A stretch of DNA of 46,332 bases from Alphaproteobacteria bacterium (lineage in GTDB: Bacteria; Pseudomonadota; Alphaproteobacteria; Micropepsales; Micropepsaceae), in NCBI GenBank assembly GCA_947462105.1, contig CANHNJ010000019.1, positions 1-46,332 on the forward strand, given 5' to 3'. The notes below the pieces were generated by a model that saw only the letters and a program-made list of their open reading frames with translations, ran no database searches and was not told the origin of the DNA. The position numbers were made by a program, and so were the translations under genes. Positions 1-9,043 of the stretch are shown here, piece by piece. The stretch's first letter is position 1, and each line of letters begins with the position of its first letter.

Positions 1-459
1 CAGCCCACCGGATCGACCGAGCAACACCGTAAGTATGGGGAGCGTAGGTACCATCTGAGAAAATGGGGGGGTGCCGGGGTAGTGGGGTCCGACCTAGGGG
101 GATTTTGGAGGGCTTAGGGGGGTGTCGTGTGACTAGGTGCAAGCTGGATGGTGGCTGGCGGGGGGTGTCCCCCACACCGTGGATCGGCTGAGCAAAATCG
201 TAGGTAGGGGACGCGTAGGTACCATCGACCGATTTAGGGGGGTACCCGGTGGGTGGGTCTGGCTTAGGGCGATTTTGAGGGACCGTAGAGGCCCTTGCGG
301 ACTGGCTAGGTAACCAAGTCGTCGGTGCCTTGAAGGCCCTGCGGATTGTTCTGGCGGGCCTAGCCAGCTGGCCTTGGTCGGGCGGCATCAAGCAAAGAGG
401 GAACAGAAGAGGGAACGCCCGTGCGGCGAAGTAAAAATCCATTGGTATTGCTTGACTGT
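1..459. repeat. G-rich non-coding region with an imperfect tandem duplication (171-base period)
   Basis: No convincing gene is visible here. Two copies of a degenerate unit can be aligned by eye, about 10-125 and 181-297. Both begin ggatcg..c.gagcaa, both contain gcgtaggtaccatc (53 region and 211 region), then a G-run tract, then ggcgattttg-like sequence. The plus strand of the G tracts (about 65-106 and 236-274) has four or more G runs separated by short loops, the layout of a G-quadruplex former. After the second copy, ctggctagg (302-310) is matched by cctagccag (359-367), a 9-base inverted repeat. The array may continue left of the window. The function is unknown. Confidence 0.6.
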
Positions 460-549
460 TGGCGGACAGGGAGGGATTCGAACCCTCGAACGGCTTTCAC
501 CGTTACACACTTTCCAGGCGTGCGCCTTCAACCACTCGGCCACCTGTCC
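460..549 (-). tRNA. tRNA-Ser (anticodon GGA)
   Basis: Read on the minus strand this is a 90-nt class II tRNA. The acceptor arm GGACAGG pairs with CCTGTCC, followed by discriminator G and an encoded CCA (460-462). The D arm GGCCGAGTGGTTGAAGGC is typical of tRNA-Ser. The anticodon loop CTGGAAA carries GGA. There is a long variable arm (AACGGTGAAAGCCGTT) and the T arm GAGGGTTCGAATCCCTC. The long variable arm plus GGA gives serine. Confidence 0.95.
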
Positions 550-669
550 TTACCAGAAGCGCAACCCGGGTTGCGCGACCAATAGGCGTGGGGAGATAAA
601 CTGTCCCGCCCCCTCCCGCAAGTCCGCTTCAAGGGGCTGTAATTACAGGGAAATCCCGGTGTCCCGGGG

Positions 670-1083
670 CTAGTCGCCGTGCGGTACCATCAGGTCGCGC
701 CGCGCCGAGACGATGGAGATGGTGTAGCCCGCCACCACATCGAACAGGCACATCGCCGTCAGCAGGAAGAAGGCGCTGGTGGCGAAGCCTTTCAGCAGCA
801 GGAACTCGACCAGCGCCGCCACGAAGGTCAGGGTGGAGAAGGCGTGGTTGAGAATCTCGCCGCGCCCGGTGCGGGTCGCCTTCACGATTTCCACGAACAG
901 CAGGCAGAAGCTTGCGGTCACGAAGACGTCCGAGCCGGTCAGGCTCCAGACATCGCCGGAGGGCATGGTGATGGGAAAGGGCTGGGCCAGCAGCGTCGCG
1001 GCCTGCTGTCCCGCCAGCCCGCCGCCAAAGGCCAGCAGGTTGTAGAAGCCCAATGCGAGGAGAAGCAGCGGAAAAGCGCCCAT
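670..1083 (-). CDS. Small integral membrane protein of unknown function
   Basis: 137 aa. It has four hydrophobic stretches: an N-terminal MGAFPLLLLALGFYNLLAF, one around the VFVTASFCLLFVEIV segment, one around the FVAALVEFLLLKGF segment, and one around the FLLTAMCLFDVVAGY segment. A short charged loop (KATRTGRGE) separates the second and third. The layout is that of a four-helix inner-membrane protein. I recognise no catalytic motif and no family name. It lies 49 bases downstream of the GT2 glycosyltransferase gene on the same strand and may be co-transcribed with it. A membrane partner for lipid-linked sugar transfer is possible, but that rests on position only. Confidence 0.7.
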   Translation of the reverse strand: MGAFPLLLLALGFYNLLAFGGGLAGQQAATLLAQPFPITMPSGDVWSLTGSDVFVTASFCLLFVEIVKATRTGRGEILNHAFSTLTFVAALVEFLLLKGFATSAFFLLTAMCLFDVVAGYTISIVSARRDLMVPHGD

Positions 1084-1132
1084 GATCCCAAGTCCCGATT
1101 TGCGGGGCGGACCTTACACGGATTCGCGCGGA

Positions 1133-1852
1133 CTAGAGTTCTTCGACCCCGGCGCGGCCGCGATGGCGGCGCATCAGCCAGCGCACGCCCAGCAGGTCGG
1201 CGCCGCTGACCAGCAGGCGGCCGAAATTGGTGTATTTCGACTGGCCGGCCGTGCGCGGGCGATGGTTCACCGGCACGAAGCGCACCTGCCAGCCTTCGCG
1301 CAGCGTCAGCGCGATCAGGTAGCGGTGGATGTGATCGAAATAGGGCATGGCCTGGAACAGGTCGCGGCGGAAGGCCTTCAGGCCGCAGCCCGTATCGGCA
1401 GCACCGTCCTGCAATATCCAGTTGCGCAAGCCATTGCCCAGCTTTGATGCCAGGCGGCGGCTGGCGGTGTCCTTGCGCTTGGTGCGCACGCCGGAAACCA
1501 GGCCGACCTCCGCTTCGGCCTCCAGCACGCGCAGCAGCTTGGGGATGTCGGCGGGATCGTTCTGGCCGTCGCCATCCAGGGTGATGATGATGCCGCCACG
1601 GGCCGCCATCACGCCGCTGCGAATGCCCCGGCTCTGGCCCAGATTGCGGGGATGGCGCAGCACGCGCAGGGCCGGGATTTCCGCTTTCAGCGCCGCCAGC
1701 GCGCCGGCTGTGCCGTCGGACGAACCGTCATCAATGAAGAGGATCTCGTGCGGGGCTTCACCGGCCAGGGCGGCGGCGATCTCGCGCACCAGCGGCCCGA
1801 CATTGGCCGCTTCGTCCTTGACCGGCACCACGACCGATAACGCCACGCTCAT
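1133..1852 (-). CDS. GT2 family glycosyltransferase (polyprenyl-phosphate sugar synthase-like)
   Basis: 239 aa, GT-A fold. The N-terminus SVVVPVKDEAANVGPLVREI is the classic GT2 opening, with DDGSSDGT at residues 41-48 and the metal-binding DGDGQNDP around residues 93-100. The length and lack of C-terminal membrane helices resemble DPM1/ArnC-type enzymes that load a sugar onto a polyprenyl phosphate at the cytoplasmic face. It is divergent from an ArnT-like GT83 transferase (1963), which would use exactly such a lipid-linked sugar. That pairing suggests joint modification of lipid A or another surface glycan. Donor and acceptor cannot be read from the sequence. Confidence 0.88.
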   Translation of the reverse strand: MSVALSVVVPVKDEAANVGPLVREIAAALAGEAPHEILFIDDGSSDGTAGALAALKAEIPALRVLRHPRNLGQSRGIRSGVMAARGGIIITLDGDGQNDPADIPKLLRVLEAEAEVGLVSGVRTKRKDTASRRLASKLGNGLRNWILQDGAADTGCGLKAFRRDLFQAMPYFDHIHRYLIALTLREGWQVRFVPVNHRPRTAGQSKYTNFGRLLVSGADLLGVRWLMRRHRGRAGVEEL

Positions 1853-1962
1853 TGCAGATCCTGTTTATCGGGAAGCTTCCCGCCAGATGGGACCGGCCTT
1901 ATACAGGCCGTGGCTCCCCGGAAACAGGGCCCCGAAATCAGCCAAGGCCCCTAAGGGAACGC

Positions 1963-3669
1963 ATGACCGACGGCACGACGGAGATGGCGGCCCCGGCACC
2001 GGGCCAGAAGGGCATCCCGGGCTTTCTGGGGCGTCATCCGCTGCCGATCCTGACGCTGCTCTGCCTGGCGCTGTGGCTGCCGGGGCTGGTCAGCCTGCCG
2101 GCGCTGGACCGCGACGAGAGCCGTTTCGCCCAGGCCTCGCGCCAGATGCTGGAATCCGGCAATTACGTCGATATCCGGCTGGGCCAGGTGCCCCGCTACA
2201 AGAAGCCGGTCGGCATCTACTGGCTGCAATCGGCCACCACGGCCGCCGCCGCGCCCTTTGTCGGCACGCAAACGATCTGGACCTATCGCCTGGCATCGCT
2301 GCTGGGGGCGCTGCTGGCGGTCTGGCTGACCGTATGGACCGCACGGGCCGTGCTGTCACCGCTGGGCACGTTCTTTGCCGGAACGCTGATGGCGGGCACG
2401 CTGCTGCTGACGGCGGAAGCCAGCATCGCCACCACCGATGCGGTGTTGCTCGCCTGTTGCGTGGCGATGCAGGGCGTGGCGCTGCGCATCTACAAGGCGT
2501 CGCGCGTTGCCGATGCGCCATCGCCGTCCACCGGACTGGTGCTGGCGGGCTGGGCGGCGCTGGGGCTGGGCATCCTGGTCAAGGGGCCGGTGGCCCCCGC
2601 GCTGGCGGCGGTGACGCTGATCCCGCTTTGCCTGTGGGACCGCAAGTTCAAATGGCTGGCCCGTTTCCAGCCGCTGCTGGGATTGCCTGTGGTGCTGGCG
2701 ATCGTGCTGCCCTGGCTGATCGCGATTGCGCTGGCCAGCAACGGCGCCTTCTTCGAACAGTCGCTGGGCGACGACTTCGCCGCCAAGCTGGCGGGCGGAC
2801 AGGAAAGTCATGGCGCGCTGCCGGGCTATTTCCTGCTGCTGTCGGCGGCGACCTTCTGGCCCGCCATACTCTTCATCGCGCCCGCAATCGCCGCCGCAGT
2901 GCCGCGCCATCGCGACCCCATGATCCGCTTCCTGCTGTGCTGGGCGGCGGGCTGGTGGCTGCTGGTGGAAATCGTGCCCACCAAGCTGCCGCACTACATC
3001 ATCAACGCCTATCCGGCCTTCGCCATCCTGGTGGGCGCGTGGCTGAGCGGACCGATGCTTGTCAGCCTGTGGGAGAAGATCGCCGCCTGGGTGGCGGGCC
3101 TGCAATTCGTCATCGGGGCGGCCGCGCTGACCGCAGCGCTGGTGTTGCTGCCGCGCCTGTATGGTGGCGGCGACACTCTCTGGCTGTGGGGCGTGGCGGC
3201 GCTGGGGGCGGTGCTGGCGCTGGCGGCGCTGGGCCTGTTCGCGGCAGGCCAGCGCGGTTTTGCGCTGCTGGCGGTGACGCTGGCGGCACTGGTCTTCTAT
3301 CCCGCCCTCACGGCGGGCGCGGGACCGCATCTCGACCAGCTCTGGATGACACGGCGCTTGGCGGCAGCCACGCAATCACAGACGCAGGCGAACGATCCGC
3401 CGCCGGTGCTGGCGGGCTATAACGAGCCCAGCATGCTGTTTGCGCTGGGCGCCGATCTTGGCCTGTCCGACGGCAAGGGCGCCGCCGAGATCGCGGCGCG
3501 CAATGGCGGCCTGGCTTTGATCGAGGCGCAGGAGCGCGGTCCGTTCCTGGCAAGGCTGGCGGAGTTGCAGGCCGATGCCGAAACCCGCGCCACCGTCGAA
3601 GGCTTCAACTATTCGCGCGGCCGCAAGGCGGTGGTGACGATCTATCGCGTCATCGCGGCGGCGCCGTAA
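1963..3669 (+). CDS. ArnT-like integral membrane glycosyltransferase (GT83/PMT superfamily)
   Basis: 568 aa from ATG 1963, chosen for the upstream AAGGGA six bases away; the frame stays open to 1852 without a better start. It is a polytopic membrane protein with a first periplasmic loop holding ALDRDESRFAQASRQML, then PRYKKPVGIYWLQS. These match the family pattern DExRYA..AREML and KPP(L/V)xYWL, and the acidic pair in the first loop is the catalytic site. Family members move a sugar from undecaprenyl phosphate to lipid A or another acceptor on the periplasmic side. It is divergent from a GT2 gene that could supply the lipid-linked donor. The C-terminal 150 residues form a soluble periplasmic domain. 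Substrate unknown. Confidence 0.88.
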   Translation: MTDGTTEMAAPAPGQKGIPGFLGRHPLPILTLLCLALWLPGLVSLPALDRDESRFAQASRQMLESGNYVDIRLGQVPRYKKPVGIYWLQSATTAAAAPFVGTQTIWTYRLASLLGALLAVWLTVWTARAVLSPLGTFFAGTLMAGTLLLTAEASIATTDAVLLACCVAMQGVALRIYKASRVADAPSPSTGLVLAGWAALGLGILVKGPVAPALAAVTLIPLCLWDRKFKWLARFQPLLGLPVVLAIVLPWLIAIALASNGAFFEQSLGDDFAAKLAGGQESHGALPGYFLLLSAATFWPAILFIAPAIAAAVPRHRDPMIRFLLCWAAGWWLLVEIVPTKLPHYIINAYPAFAILVGAWLSGPMLVSLWEKIAAWVAGLQFVIGAAALTAALVLLPRLYGGGDTLWLWGVAALGAVLALAALGLFAAGQRGFALLAVTLAALVFYPALTAGAGPHLDQLWMTRRLAAATQSQTQANDPPPVLAGYNEPSMLFALGADLGLSDGKGAAEIAARNGGLALIEAQERGPFLARLAELQADAETRATVEGFNYSRGRKAVVTIYRVIAAAP

Positions 3670-3789
3670 CCGCCGTTAATCTCCGCCTTGCGTGTGTGAA
3701 GCCGCCGGGGTTTACCATTAACCCCGCATTCGCTTCATCGCATCTGCGCGCGCCGCTAACTTGCCCGCGCGGCAAAACAGTTAACGGTC

Positions 3790-4311
3790 ATGCGAGACAG
3801 GCGTCCCAACCTTCGCGGCAATCGCGGCGGTATCAGCAAGAAAATCGGCCTCTGGTGCGTGGGCGCATTTGTGCTGCTCGCGCTGCTGGCGGCCAATCTC
3901 TATCTGCGCCCGGGACAGGCCGCGCCGGAAGATGTTTCGCTCGAAGCCCTGAAGGGTGCCTATGCGCGCGTCATGCCGGGCGAGACGCCGGCGCCCGAGC
4001 TGACAAAGCTGGGCTTTGACACGGGCAATGGCGGTGTCAGGTGCCTGACTTATCTGGCGCTGATGGAATATTTCGCGCCGCGCGACAGCGCCGGTTTCGA
4101 TGATCTCGATCCGGCGGCGCAGAAATGCCTGAACACGCCGGAAGGCTGCAGCGCCTATGTCTTCCGCCTGGCCCGCGCCTCGGGCAGCGAGCACCAGGCC
4201 GCGTTCGGCTTCGTCAATGCCGCCGAGGCCGCCAATCCCGGCGCGGTGGTGGAAGTCGTGTTCCTGGTCCAGGACGGACGCGTCGCCTACAAGGCGATGA
4301 CCGGCGTCTAA
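3790..4311 (+). CDS. Hypothetical protein with a single N-terminal membrane anchor
   Basis: 173 aa. A basic N-terminus (RDRRPNLRGNRGGISKK) is followed by one hydrophobic helix (about residues 19-38, GLWCVGAFVLLALLAANLYL) and a soluble C-terminal domain of about 130 residues with three cysteines (one in GGVRCLTYL, two in the AAQKCLNTPEGCSAYVF segment). The layout predicts an inner-membrane protein with a periplasmic domain. I recognise no family. It is a single gene closed by a hairpin terminator just after its stop and converges on infC. Confidence 0.7.
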   Translation: MRDRRPNLRGNRGGISKKIGLWCVGAFVLLALLAANLYLRPGQAAPEDVSLEALKGAYARVMPGETPAPELTKLGFDTGNGGVRCLTYLALMEYFAPRDSAGFDDLDPAAQKCLNTPEGCSAYVFRLARASGSEHQAAFGFVNAAEAANPGAVVEVVFLVQDGRVAYKAMTGV

Positions 4312-4312
4312 C

Positions 4313-4336
4313 AAAAAAGCGCCCGAGGGCGCTTTT
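4313..4336. terminator. Bidirectional intrinsic terminator between the anchored protein and infC
   Basis: AAAAGCGCCC and GGGCGCTTTT form a near-perfect hairpin with A and T tracts on the two flanks. It can therefore end transcription from the 3790 gene on the plus strand and from infC on the minus strand. Confidence 0.85.
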
Positions 4337-4369
4337 CCGTAACGCAAGAGATGGCTCCAGCGACGCGCG

Positions 4370-4915
4370 TCAGCGCGGCGAGAGAACCATCATCATCTGC
4401 CGGCCTTCCATCTTGGGCGGCTGCTCGATCTTGGCGATCACCTCGGTGTCCTTCTGGACCCGGATGAGCAGTTCCATGCCCAGATGCTGGTGCGCCATTT
4501 CGCGGCCCCGGAATCGCAAGGTGACCTTGACCTTGTCGCCTTCCTCGAAGAAGCGGTTCATCGCCCGCATCTTCACGTCGTAATCGTGATCGTCGATGGT
4601 CGGGCGCATCTTGATCTCCTTGATCTCGATGACCTTCTGCTTCTTGCGGGCCTCGTTGGCCTTCTTCTGCTGCTCGTACTTGTACTTGCCATAGTCCATC
4701 AGCTTGCAGACGGGCGGCTTGTTGTCGGGCGACACCTCGACCACGTCGAAGCCTTTTTCTTCGCCCAGGGCGAGGGCCTCATCCAGGCCGAGCTCGCCAT
4801 ATTTGTGGCCGTCATCGCCGATCAGGAAGATGGTCTTCGCGATGATCTCGTCATTGATGCGCGGACCACCCTTGATGGGTGCCTTCTGGTCCTGCTGAAA
4901 ACGCCTGGGGACTAT
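4370..4915 (-). CDS. infC: Translation initiation factor IF-3, apparent ATA start
   Basis: 181 aa. IF-3 binds the 30S subunit, blocks 50S joining and checks start-codon and initiator-tRNA pairing. The N-terminal domain ([18 protein letters not shown]) and the C-terminal domain ([20 protein letters not shown] to [20 protein letters not shown]) are both complete. The first in-frame ATG (4744) lies inside the protein and would remove the N-domain. Extending upstream gives ...[18 protein letters not shown], and the only initiation-like codon with a ribosome site is ATA at 4915-4913, preceded by GGAGAG. This fits the known use of a rare start codon (AUU in Escherichia coli) for IF-3 autoregulation. 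thrS lies downstream-to-left order reversed: thrS is upstream of infC on the same strand. Confidence 0.93.
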   Translation of the reverse strand: MVPRRFQQDQKAPIKGGPRINDEIIAKTIFLIGDDGHKYGELGLDEALALGEEKGFDVVEVSPDNKPPVCKLMDYGKYKYEQQKKANEARKKQKVIEIKEIKMRPTIDDHDYDVKMRAMNRFFEEGDKVKVTLRFRGREMAHQHLGMELLIRVQKDTEVIAKIEQPPKMEGRQMMMVLSPR

Positions 4916-5036
4916 GACTCTCTCCTAGTTTGGTAACGTACGCGCACGCCTGAACGGTCTCGCGAGGGGGTGTTACCAGCCAGCCTCACGAAACGGTTTT
5001 TCCGGTCATGCAGTGGGTGGATCCTCGAAGTACCGC

Positions 5037-6980
5037 TCAACGCAGGTCGGGCGGGACGGCTTCGGCGCAGAGCATAGAAATTGCCGCGTCCAGCGCAAGG
5101 CTTTCCTGCTTCTCAACCCCCAGTTTCCGCACCGTTACGGTACGATTCTCGGCCTCCCGGCGGCCCAGAACCAGCAGATAGGGCGTCTTGGCCAGGGAGT
5201 GCTGGCGCACCTTGTAGTTGACGGTCTGGTTGTCGGTGTCCAGCACGGTGCGGATTCCGGCCGCCTTCAGCGCCGCCACGACCTCGCCGGCGTACGCGTC
5301 GGCATCGGAAACCACGGTGGCCACGGCCACCTGGACCGGCGCCAGCCAGAGCGGAAACTTGCCGGCATAATGCTCGATCAGCACGCCGATGAAGCGCTCC
5401 ATCGAGCCGACGATGGCGCGGTGAAGCATGACCGGGGCATGCTTGTTGCCGTCCTCGCCGATATACGTCGCGCCCAGCCGCTCGGGCATGTTGAAATCGA
5501 CCTGCAGCGTGCCGCACTGCCATTCGCGGCCGATGGCGTCGGTGAGGGTGAACTCGATCTTGGGGCCGTAGAAGGCGCCTTCGCCGTGGTTGAAGGTGAA
5601 GTCCAGCCCGGCAGCGCGGGTGGCCTTTTCCAGAGAACCTTCCGCCAGGTCCCAGACCGCGTCCGAACCAATGCGCTTTTCCGGCCGCGTCGACAGCTTG
5701 ACCTTGACGCTATCGAAGCCCAGGTCGCGATAGGCGCGCAGCAGCAATTCGCAGAAGCTCTTGGTCTCGCCGGTGATCTGGTCATTGGTGCAGAAGATGT
5801 GGGCGTCATCCTGCACGAAGCCGCGCACCCGCATGATGCCATGCAGGGCGCCCGACGGCTCATAGCGGTGGCACGAGCCGAACTCGGCCAGCCGCAGCGG
5901 CAATTCGCGATAGGACTTGGTGCCCTGCTTGAAGACCTGGATGTGACCGGGGCAGTTCATCGGCTTCACCGCCAGGGTGCGGCCTTCATCCTCGACCTCG
6001 GCGATGAACATGTTCTGGTGGAACGTGTCCCAGTGGCCCGACTGTTCCCACAGCTTGCGGTCGAACAGCAGCGGCGTCTTGATCTCGTTATAGCCGGCCT
6101 CGCCAACGCGGCGGCGGATGTAATTCTCCAGCGTGCGCCACAGCGTGTGGCCGTTGGGATGCCAGAAGACCTGGCCCACCGCTTCTTCCTGCATGTGGAA
6201 CAGGTCCATCTCGCGGCCCAGCTTGCGATGGTCGCGCTTCTCGGCCTCCTCTATGCGGGTGAGGTAGGCGTCCAGTTCCTTCTTGTCGCGCCAGGCGGTG
6301 CCATAGATGCGCTGCAGTTGCGCATTCTTGGCGTCGCCGCGCCAATAGGCGCCGGAAATCTTGGTCAGCTTGAAGGCGTCGCCGATCTCGGCCGTGGTGC
6401 GGAAATGCGGGCCGCGGCACAGGTCGTGCCAGTCGCCATGCCAATAGATCGAGACATCTTCGTTGGACGGGATCGAGGCGATCAGCTCCGCCTTGAAGCT
6501 CTCGCCGATATCCTTGAAGTGCTGCACCGCCTTGTCGCGCGGCCAGACTTCGCGGCGGGTGGGGCGGGCTTGGCGGACGATCTCGTGCATGCGCGCTTCG
6601 ATCTTCGGCAGGTCATCGGGCGTGAAGGCCTCGGCGCGGGCAAAGTCGTAATAGAAGCCGTCATCGATCGCCGGGCCGATGGTGACCTGGGTGCCGGGAA
6701 ACAGATCCTGCACCGCCATTGCGAGCAGGTGGGCGGCGTCGTGGCGGATCAGCTCCAGCGCCTTCTCATCCTTCCGGGTGATGATCCGGATATTGGCGTC
6801 CTGCTCGATGGGGCGAAACAGGTCCCATTCCTTGCCGTCCAGTTCCACGATCAGGGCGGCCTTGGCCAGGCCAGGTCCGATGGCGGCGGCGACGTCGTTG
6901 CCGGTCACACCGCGCGGGAACGTCAGGGCCTTGCCGTCGGGCAAGGTCACGGTCACGGAAGCGGGGCTAGGCGCAGACAC
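5037..6980 (-). CDS. thrS: Threonine--tRNA ligase
   Basis: 647 aa from GTG 6980. This start has GGAG six bases upstream and gives an N-terminus ([18 protein letters not shown]) that enters the TGS domain directly; the longer frame to 7115 adds an unlikely leader. The enzyme charges tRNA-Thr and edits Ser-tRNA-Thr. Seen in order: the TGS domain, the editing domain with [11 protein letters not shown] and a C-x-G-PH pattern (CRGPHF), the class II catalytic core with the motif 2 region ([20 protein letters not shown]), and the anticodon-binding domain ([11 protein letters not shown]...). The length is normal. It sits just upstream of infC on the same strand, an order common in bacteria. Confidence 0.97.
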   Translation of the reverse strand: MSAPSPASVTVTLPDGKALTFPRGVTGNDVAAAIGPGLAKAALIVELDGKEWDLFRPIEQDANIRIITRKDEKALELIRHDAAHLLAMAVQDLFPGTQVTIGPAIDDGFYYDFARAEAFTPDDLPKIEARMHEIVRQARPTRREVWPRDKAVQHFKDIGESFKAELIASIPSNEDVSIYWHGDWHDLCRGPHFRTTAEIGDAFKLTKISGAYWRGDAKNAQLQRIYGTAWRDKKELDAYLTRIEEAEKRDHRKLGREMDLFHMQEEAVGQVFWHPNGHTLWRTLENYIRRRVGEAGYNEIKTPLLFDRKLWEQSGHWDTFHQNMFIAEVEDEGRTLAVKPMNCPGHIQVFKQGTKSYRELPLRLAEFGSCHRYEPSGALHGIMRVRGFVQDDAHIFCTNDQITGETKSFCELLLRAYRDLGFDSVKVKLSTRPEKRIGSDAVWDLAEGSLEKATRAAGLDFTFNHGEGAFYGPKIEFTLTDAIGREWQCGTLQVDFNMPERLGATYIGEDGNKHAPVMLHRAIVGSMERFIGVLIEHYAGKFPLWLAPVQVAVATVVSDADAYAGEVVAALKAAGIRTVLDTDNQTVNYKVRQHSLAKTPYLLVLGRREAENRTVTVRKLGVEKQESLALDAAISMLCAEAVPPDLR

Positions 6981-7126
6981 TGGCAACTCCAGGGAAAAAA
7001 CAGGGCCGGACCTTTGGCTGAGCCGCCGTGCCCCGTCAAGCTTTCGGGCCTGCGGGCCTTGTTTTGGGGGGCTGGGAGGCAGATATTCGTGGCGTGAGGG
7101 ATGGGTCCCGCACATGGAGGTTTGAT

Positions 7127-7489
7127 ATGAAAACCAGCAAGATTCTCATCACCGCCCTGGCCGCTGCTGCCGTTTACACGGCGCTGCCAGCCACAGCCCA
7201 AGACACCGCACAATCCAGCAGCCTGCGCTGCGTCGACGTCAAGGATGTCCGCGATACCATCTCGCGGGATGGGGGCAAGACCCTCACCTTCACGATGCGA
7301 AACGGCACCACCATCGTCAATCATCTGCGCACGCAATGTAACAGCCTGCAGTTCGGCGGCTTCATCTGGGCCACGGCGCCCAATGGCGAAGTCTGCGATA
7401 ATGTGCAGACGCTGCACGCCATCACGACGGGCGAAATCTGCCGCCTGGGCAAGTTCGACGTACCGGTCAAGACCGCGTCCGCGCGCTGA
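7127..7489 (+). CDS. Secreted small protein with four cysteines, unknown function
   Basis: 120 aa. ATG 7127 is preceded by GGAGG at ideal distance. A Sec signal peptide ([24 protein letters not shown]) is followed by a mature domain of about 95 residues with four cysteines (C35, C71, C90, C105), which could form two disulfides in the periplasm. Conserved-looking segments are [10 protein letters not shown] and [14 protein letters not shown] do not recognise the family. It is divergent from thrS and ends at a strong terminator shared with dps. Confidence 0.8.
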   Translation: MKTSKILITALAAAAVYTALPATAQDTAQSSSLRCVDVKDVRDTISRDGGKTLTFTMRNGTTIVNHLRTQCNSLQFGGFIWATAPNGEVCDNVQTLHAITTGEICRLGKFDVPVKTASAR

Positions 7490-7508
7490 TCCTTCAAAGC
7501 TGAAATGC

Positions 7509-7545
7509 AAAAGGGCTGGTTCTTGCGAACCAGCCCTTTTTGTTT
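7509..7545. terminator. Bidirectional intrinsic terminator
   Basis: AAAGGGCTGGTTC and GAACCAGCCCTTT form a 13-base stem with loop TTGC, with a T tract to the right and an A tract to the left. It serves the 7127 gene (+) and dps (-). Confidence 0.92.
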
Positions 7546-7557
7546 TGCGACTATGAA

Positions 7558-8084
7558 CTAGTGACCCGAACCGTCGCCGCTGCGGCTGGCTTCGAACAGG
7601 AACCAGTGACGTTTCTCGGCGGCGTCGACGAAGTTTTCCAGGATCGAGGCGGTGGCGATGTCGTCATGCTTGTCGGCCACTTCATGGGCGGCGCGCATGG
7701 CCTTGATCACGATCTTGGTGTCGGCCATCAGTTCTTTCAGCATGTCGTTGGCGCCGACGAATTCCTTGTTGTTGTCCTTGATGGTCTGCAGCTTGCTGAT
7801 CTCGCTGATCGAATGGAGCGTCTTGCCCCCGATCTTGCGCACGCGTTCCGCCAGCTCGTCGGTGGTGGCGTAGATTTCCGCCGCCTGCTCGTCAAACAGC
7901 AGGTGATAGTCGCGAAAATTCGGGCCCGATACGTGCCAGTGGAAATTCTTGGTCTTCATGTAGAGCGCGAAGGCATCGGCGAGGCAGCCATTCAGGGCGG
8001 CGGCAATCTCGGGCGTGGCGTTGCCGGACAGGTCGGTGGGGTGTCCAGGCGGGCGGTGGATTTTCCGGGTTTGGGCTTGGCCAT
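7558..8084 (-). CDS. dps: Dps-family ferritin-like protein, frameshifted near the N-terminus
   Basis: Dps proteins form 12-subunit shells that oxidise and store iron and protect DNA during starvation or peroxide stress. The main frame (7558-7959 from its first ATG) carries the ferroxidase signature NFHWHVSGPNFRDYHLLFDEQ. The natural start is ATG 8084 (GAGG six bases upstream), coding MAKPKPGKSTARLDTP. After the G run at 8038-8041 (CCCC on the coding strand) the frame must shift by one base to read TDLSGNATPEIAAALNGCL and onward into the main frame; without it the first frame stops after about 30 codons. A single missing base explains this. It is a real mutation or a sequencing error. An internal start at 7959 would lack the first helix. 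Confidence 0.85.
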
Positions 8085-8209
8085 GGGAATCCTCACAATG
8101 CGGGCTGAAACAATGGAAATATTAGAACGCCTTTAAATTAGGAAAGGTTCCCGTCTTTTACCAGTCTTCGCGGTAGATGGCGGGTGGATTTTCCGGCAAG
8201 GAGCAGTGC

Positions 8210-8494
8210 ATGCGCCCGATCCTGCTCCTGCTTGCTGTTGCCCTGACGCTCACCGCCTGTGCCAGCCGGGGGCCGCGAACGCTTCCGCCCAACCCGCGCT
8301 ATTACGAAGCCTATTATGACGGCAAATATGGCGCCTTCATCGATGGCTATTGGGGCCGGGACGAGCGCTTCTTCTGGTACCTGGGTCCGGACAAGGTCTG
8401 GCGCCGCGATACGCAGCATCATTTCCAGCGCGGCGATGGCGGGCCCAAATGGGATTGGGTGCGCGGCTCCGGTGCGGCACGAACCAATCGCTAG
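8210..8494 (+). CDS. Small lipoprotein, unknown function
   Basis: 94 aa from ATG 8210, with AAGGAG six bases upstream. The lipobox LTAC (signal MRPILLLLAVALTLTAC) predicts lipidation at the cysteine. The mature part is rich in aromatic residues (YYEAYYDGKYGAFIDGYWGRDERFFWY), with WRRDTQHHF and a tryptophan-rich tail. No family recognised. The tyrosine/tryptophan spacing resembles small periplasmic YXW-rich lipoproteins, but no function can be given. It ends at a strong hairpin. Confidence 0.8.
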   Translation: MRPILLLLAVALTLTACASRGPRTLPPNPRYYEAYYDGKYGAFIDGYWGRDERFFWYLGPDKVWRRDTQHHFQRGDGGPKWDWVRGSGAARTNR

Positions 8495-8502
8495 AAAAGA
8501 CA

Positions 8503-8527
8503 AAGGCCCGGATCGCTCCGGGCCATT
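8503..8527. terminator. Bidirectional intrinsic terminator
   Basis: GGCCCGGA and TCCGGGCC pair across loop TCGC, flanked by AAA and TTT. It lies between the lipoprotein gene (+) and the DUF1993 gene (-). Confidence 0.85.
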
Positions 8528-8533
8528 TGGTTC

Positions 8534-9043
8534 TCAGCCTCTGCGGCCCATGAAGTCGGGCTTGCCCAGTGGGACACCCTTAAACCGTAAAATCGCGTAG
8601 GCCATGGTGATGTGGAAATAGACGTTCGGCAGCGCGAAATTGTTGACATAGCCCTTGCCGTCGAAATTGAACTCGGCGTTGGGGAATTTCAGCGTCACGG
8701 CCTTGTCCTCTGCGCCCGCGAAGGCGCCGGTATCCAGGCCCTTGAGGAAGGCGACCGTCTTGGCAATGCGCGCCTGCAGCTCGGCAAAGCTGGTCTCATT
8801 GTCTTCGTATTTCGGGATCTCGGCCCCGGCGAGCCGGGCGCCGCAGCCCTTGGACATGTCGGTCGCGACCTGCACCTGCTTGACCAGGGGATACATGTCG
8901 GGCGCCAGGCGGGCCTCGAGATAGTCCTTGGCCGGCACATTGTTCTCGCTGGCATGGGCCGCGCCGACCTTCAGCACATGGCTGAGATTTTCCAGCATGA
9001 AGACCAGCGGCGAGACGGAGGTATCGTAGATCGAGAAAGCCAT
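8534..9043 (-). CDS. DUF1993 family protein
   Basis: 169 aa. The family-typical start (SIYDTSVSPLVFMLENLSHVL) and later elements (DMYPLVKQVQVATDMSKG, NVYFHITMAYAILRFKGVPLGKPDF) identify DUF1993. This is a cytosolic, mostly helical family related to the DinB-like four-helix bundle fold; its biochemical role is not established. It has no signal peptide. The length is normal. It stands alone, bounded by the terminator at 8503 and a short divergent gap before the DUF3297 gene. Confidence 0.9.
   Translation of the reverse strand: MAFSIYDTSVSPLVFMLENLSHVLKVGAAHASENNVPAKDYLEARLAPDMYPLVKQVQVATDMSKGCGARLAGAEIPKYEDNETSFAELQARIAKTVAFLKGLDTGAFAGAEDKAVTLKFPNAEFNFDGKGYVNNFALPNVYFHITMAYAILRFKGVPLGKPDFMGRRG

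Noticed and set aside
374-673. 99-aa frame
   Set aside because: Runs across the tRNA-Ser gene on the other strand; not protein-like.
1347-3422. 691-aa plus-strand frame
   Set aside because: Runs antisense to GT2 and then out of frame through the ArnT-like gene; no motif.
3670-3789. Possible CtrA sites (TTAA half-sites)
   Set aside because: No TTAA-N7-TTAA full match; half-sites are expected by chance.
5013-7097. 694-aa open frame on the plus strand opposite thrS
   Set aside because: It is the complement of a clear ThrRS gene and has no domain; high GC makes long antisense frames.
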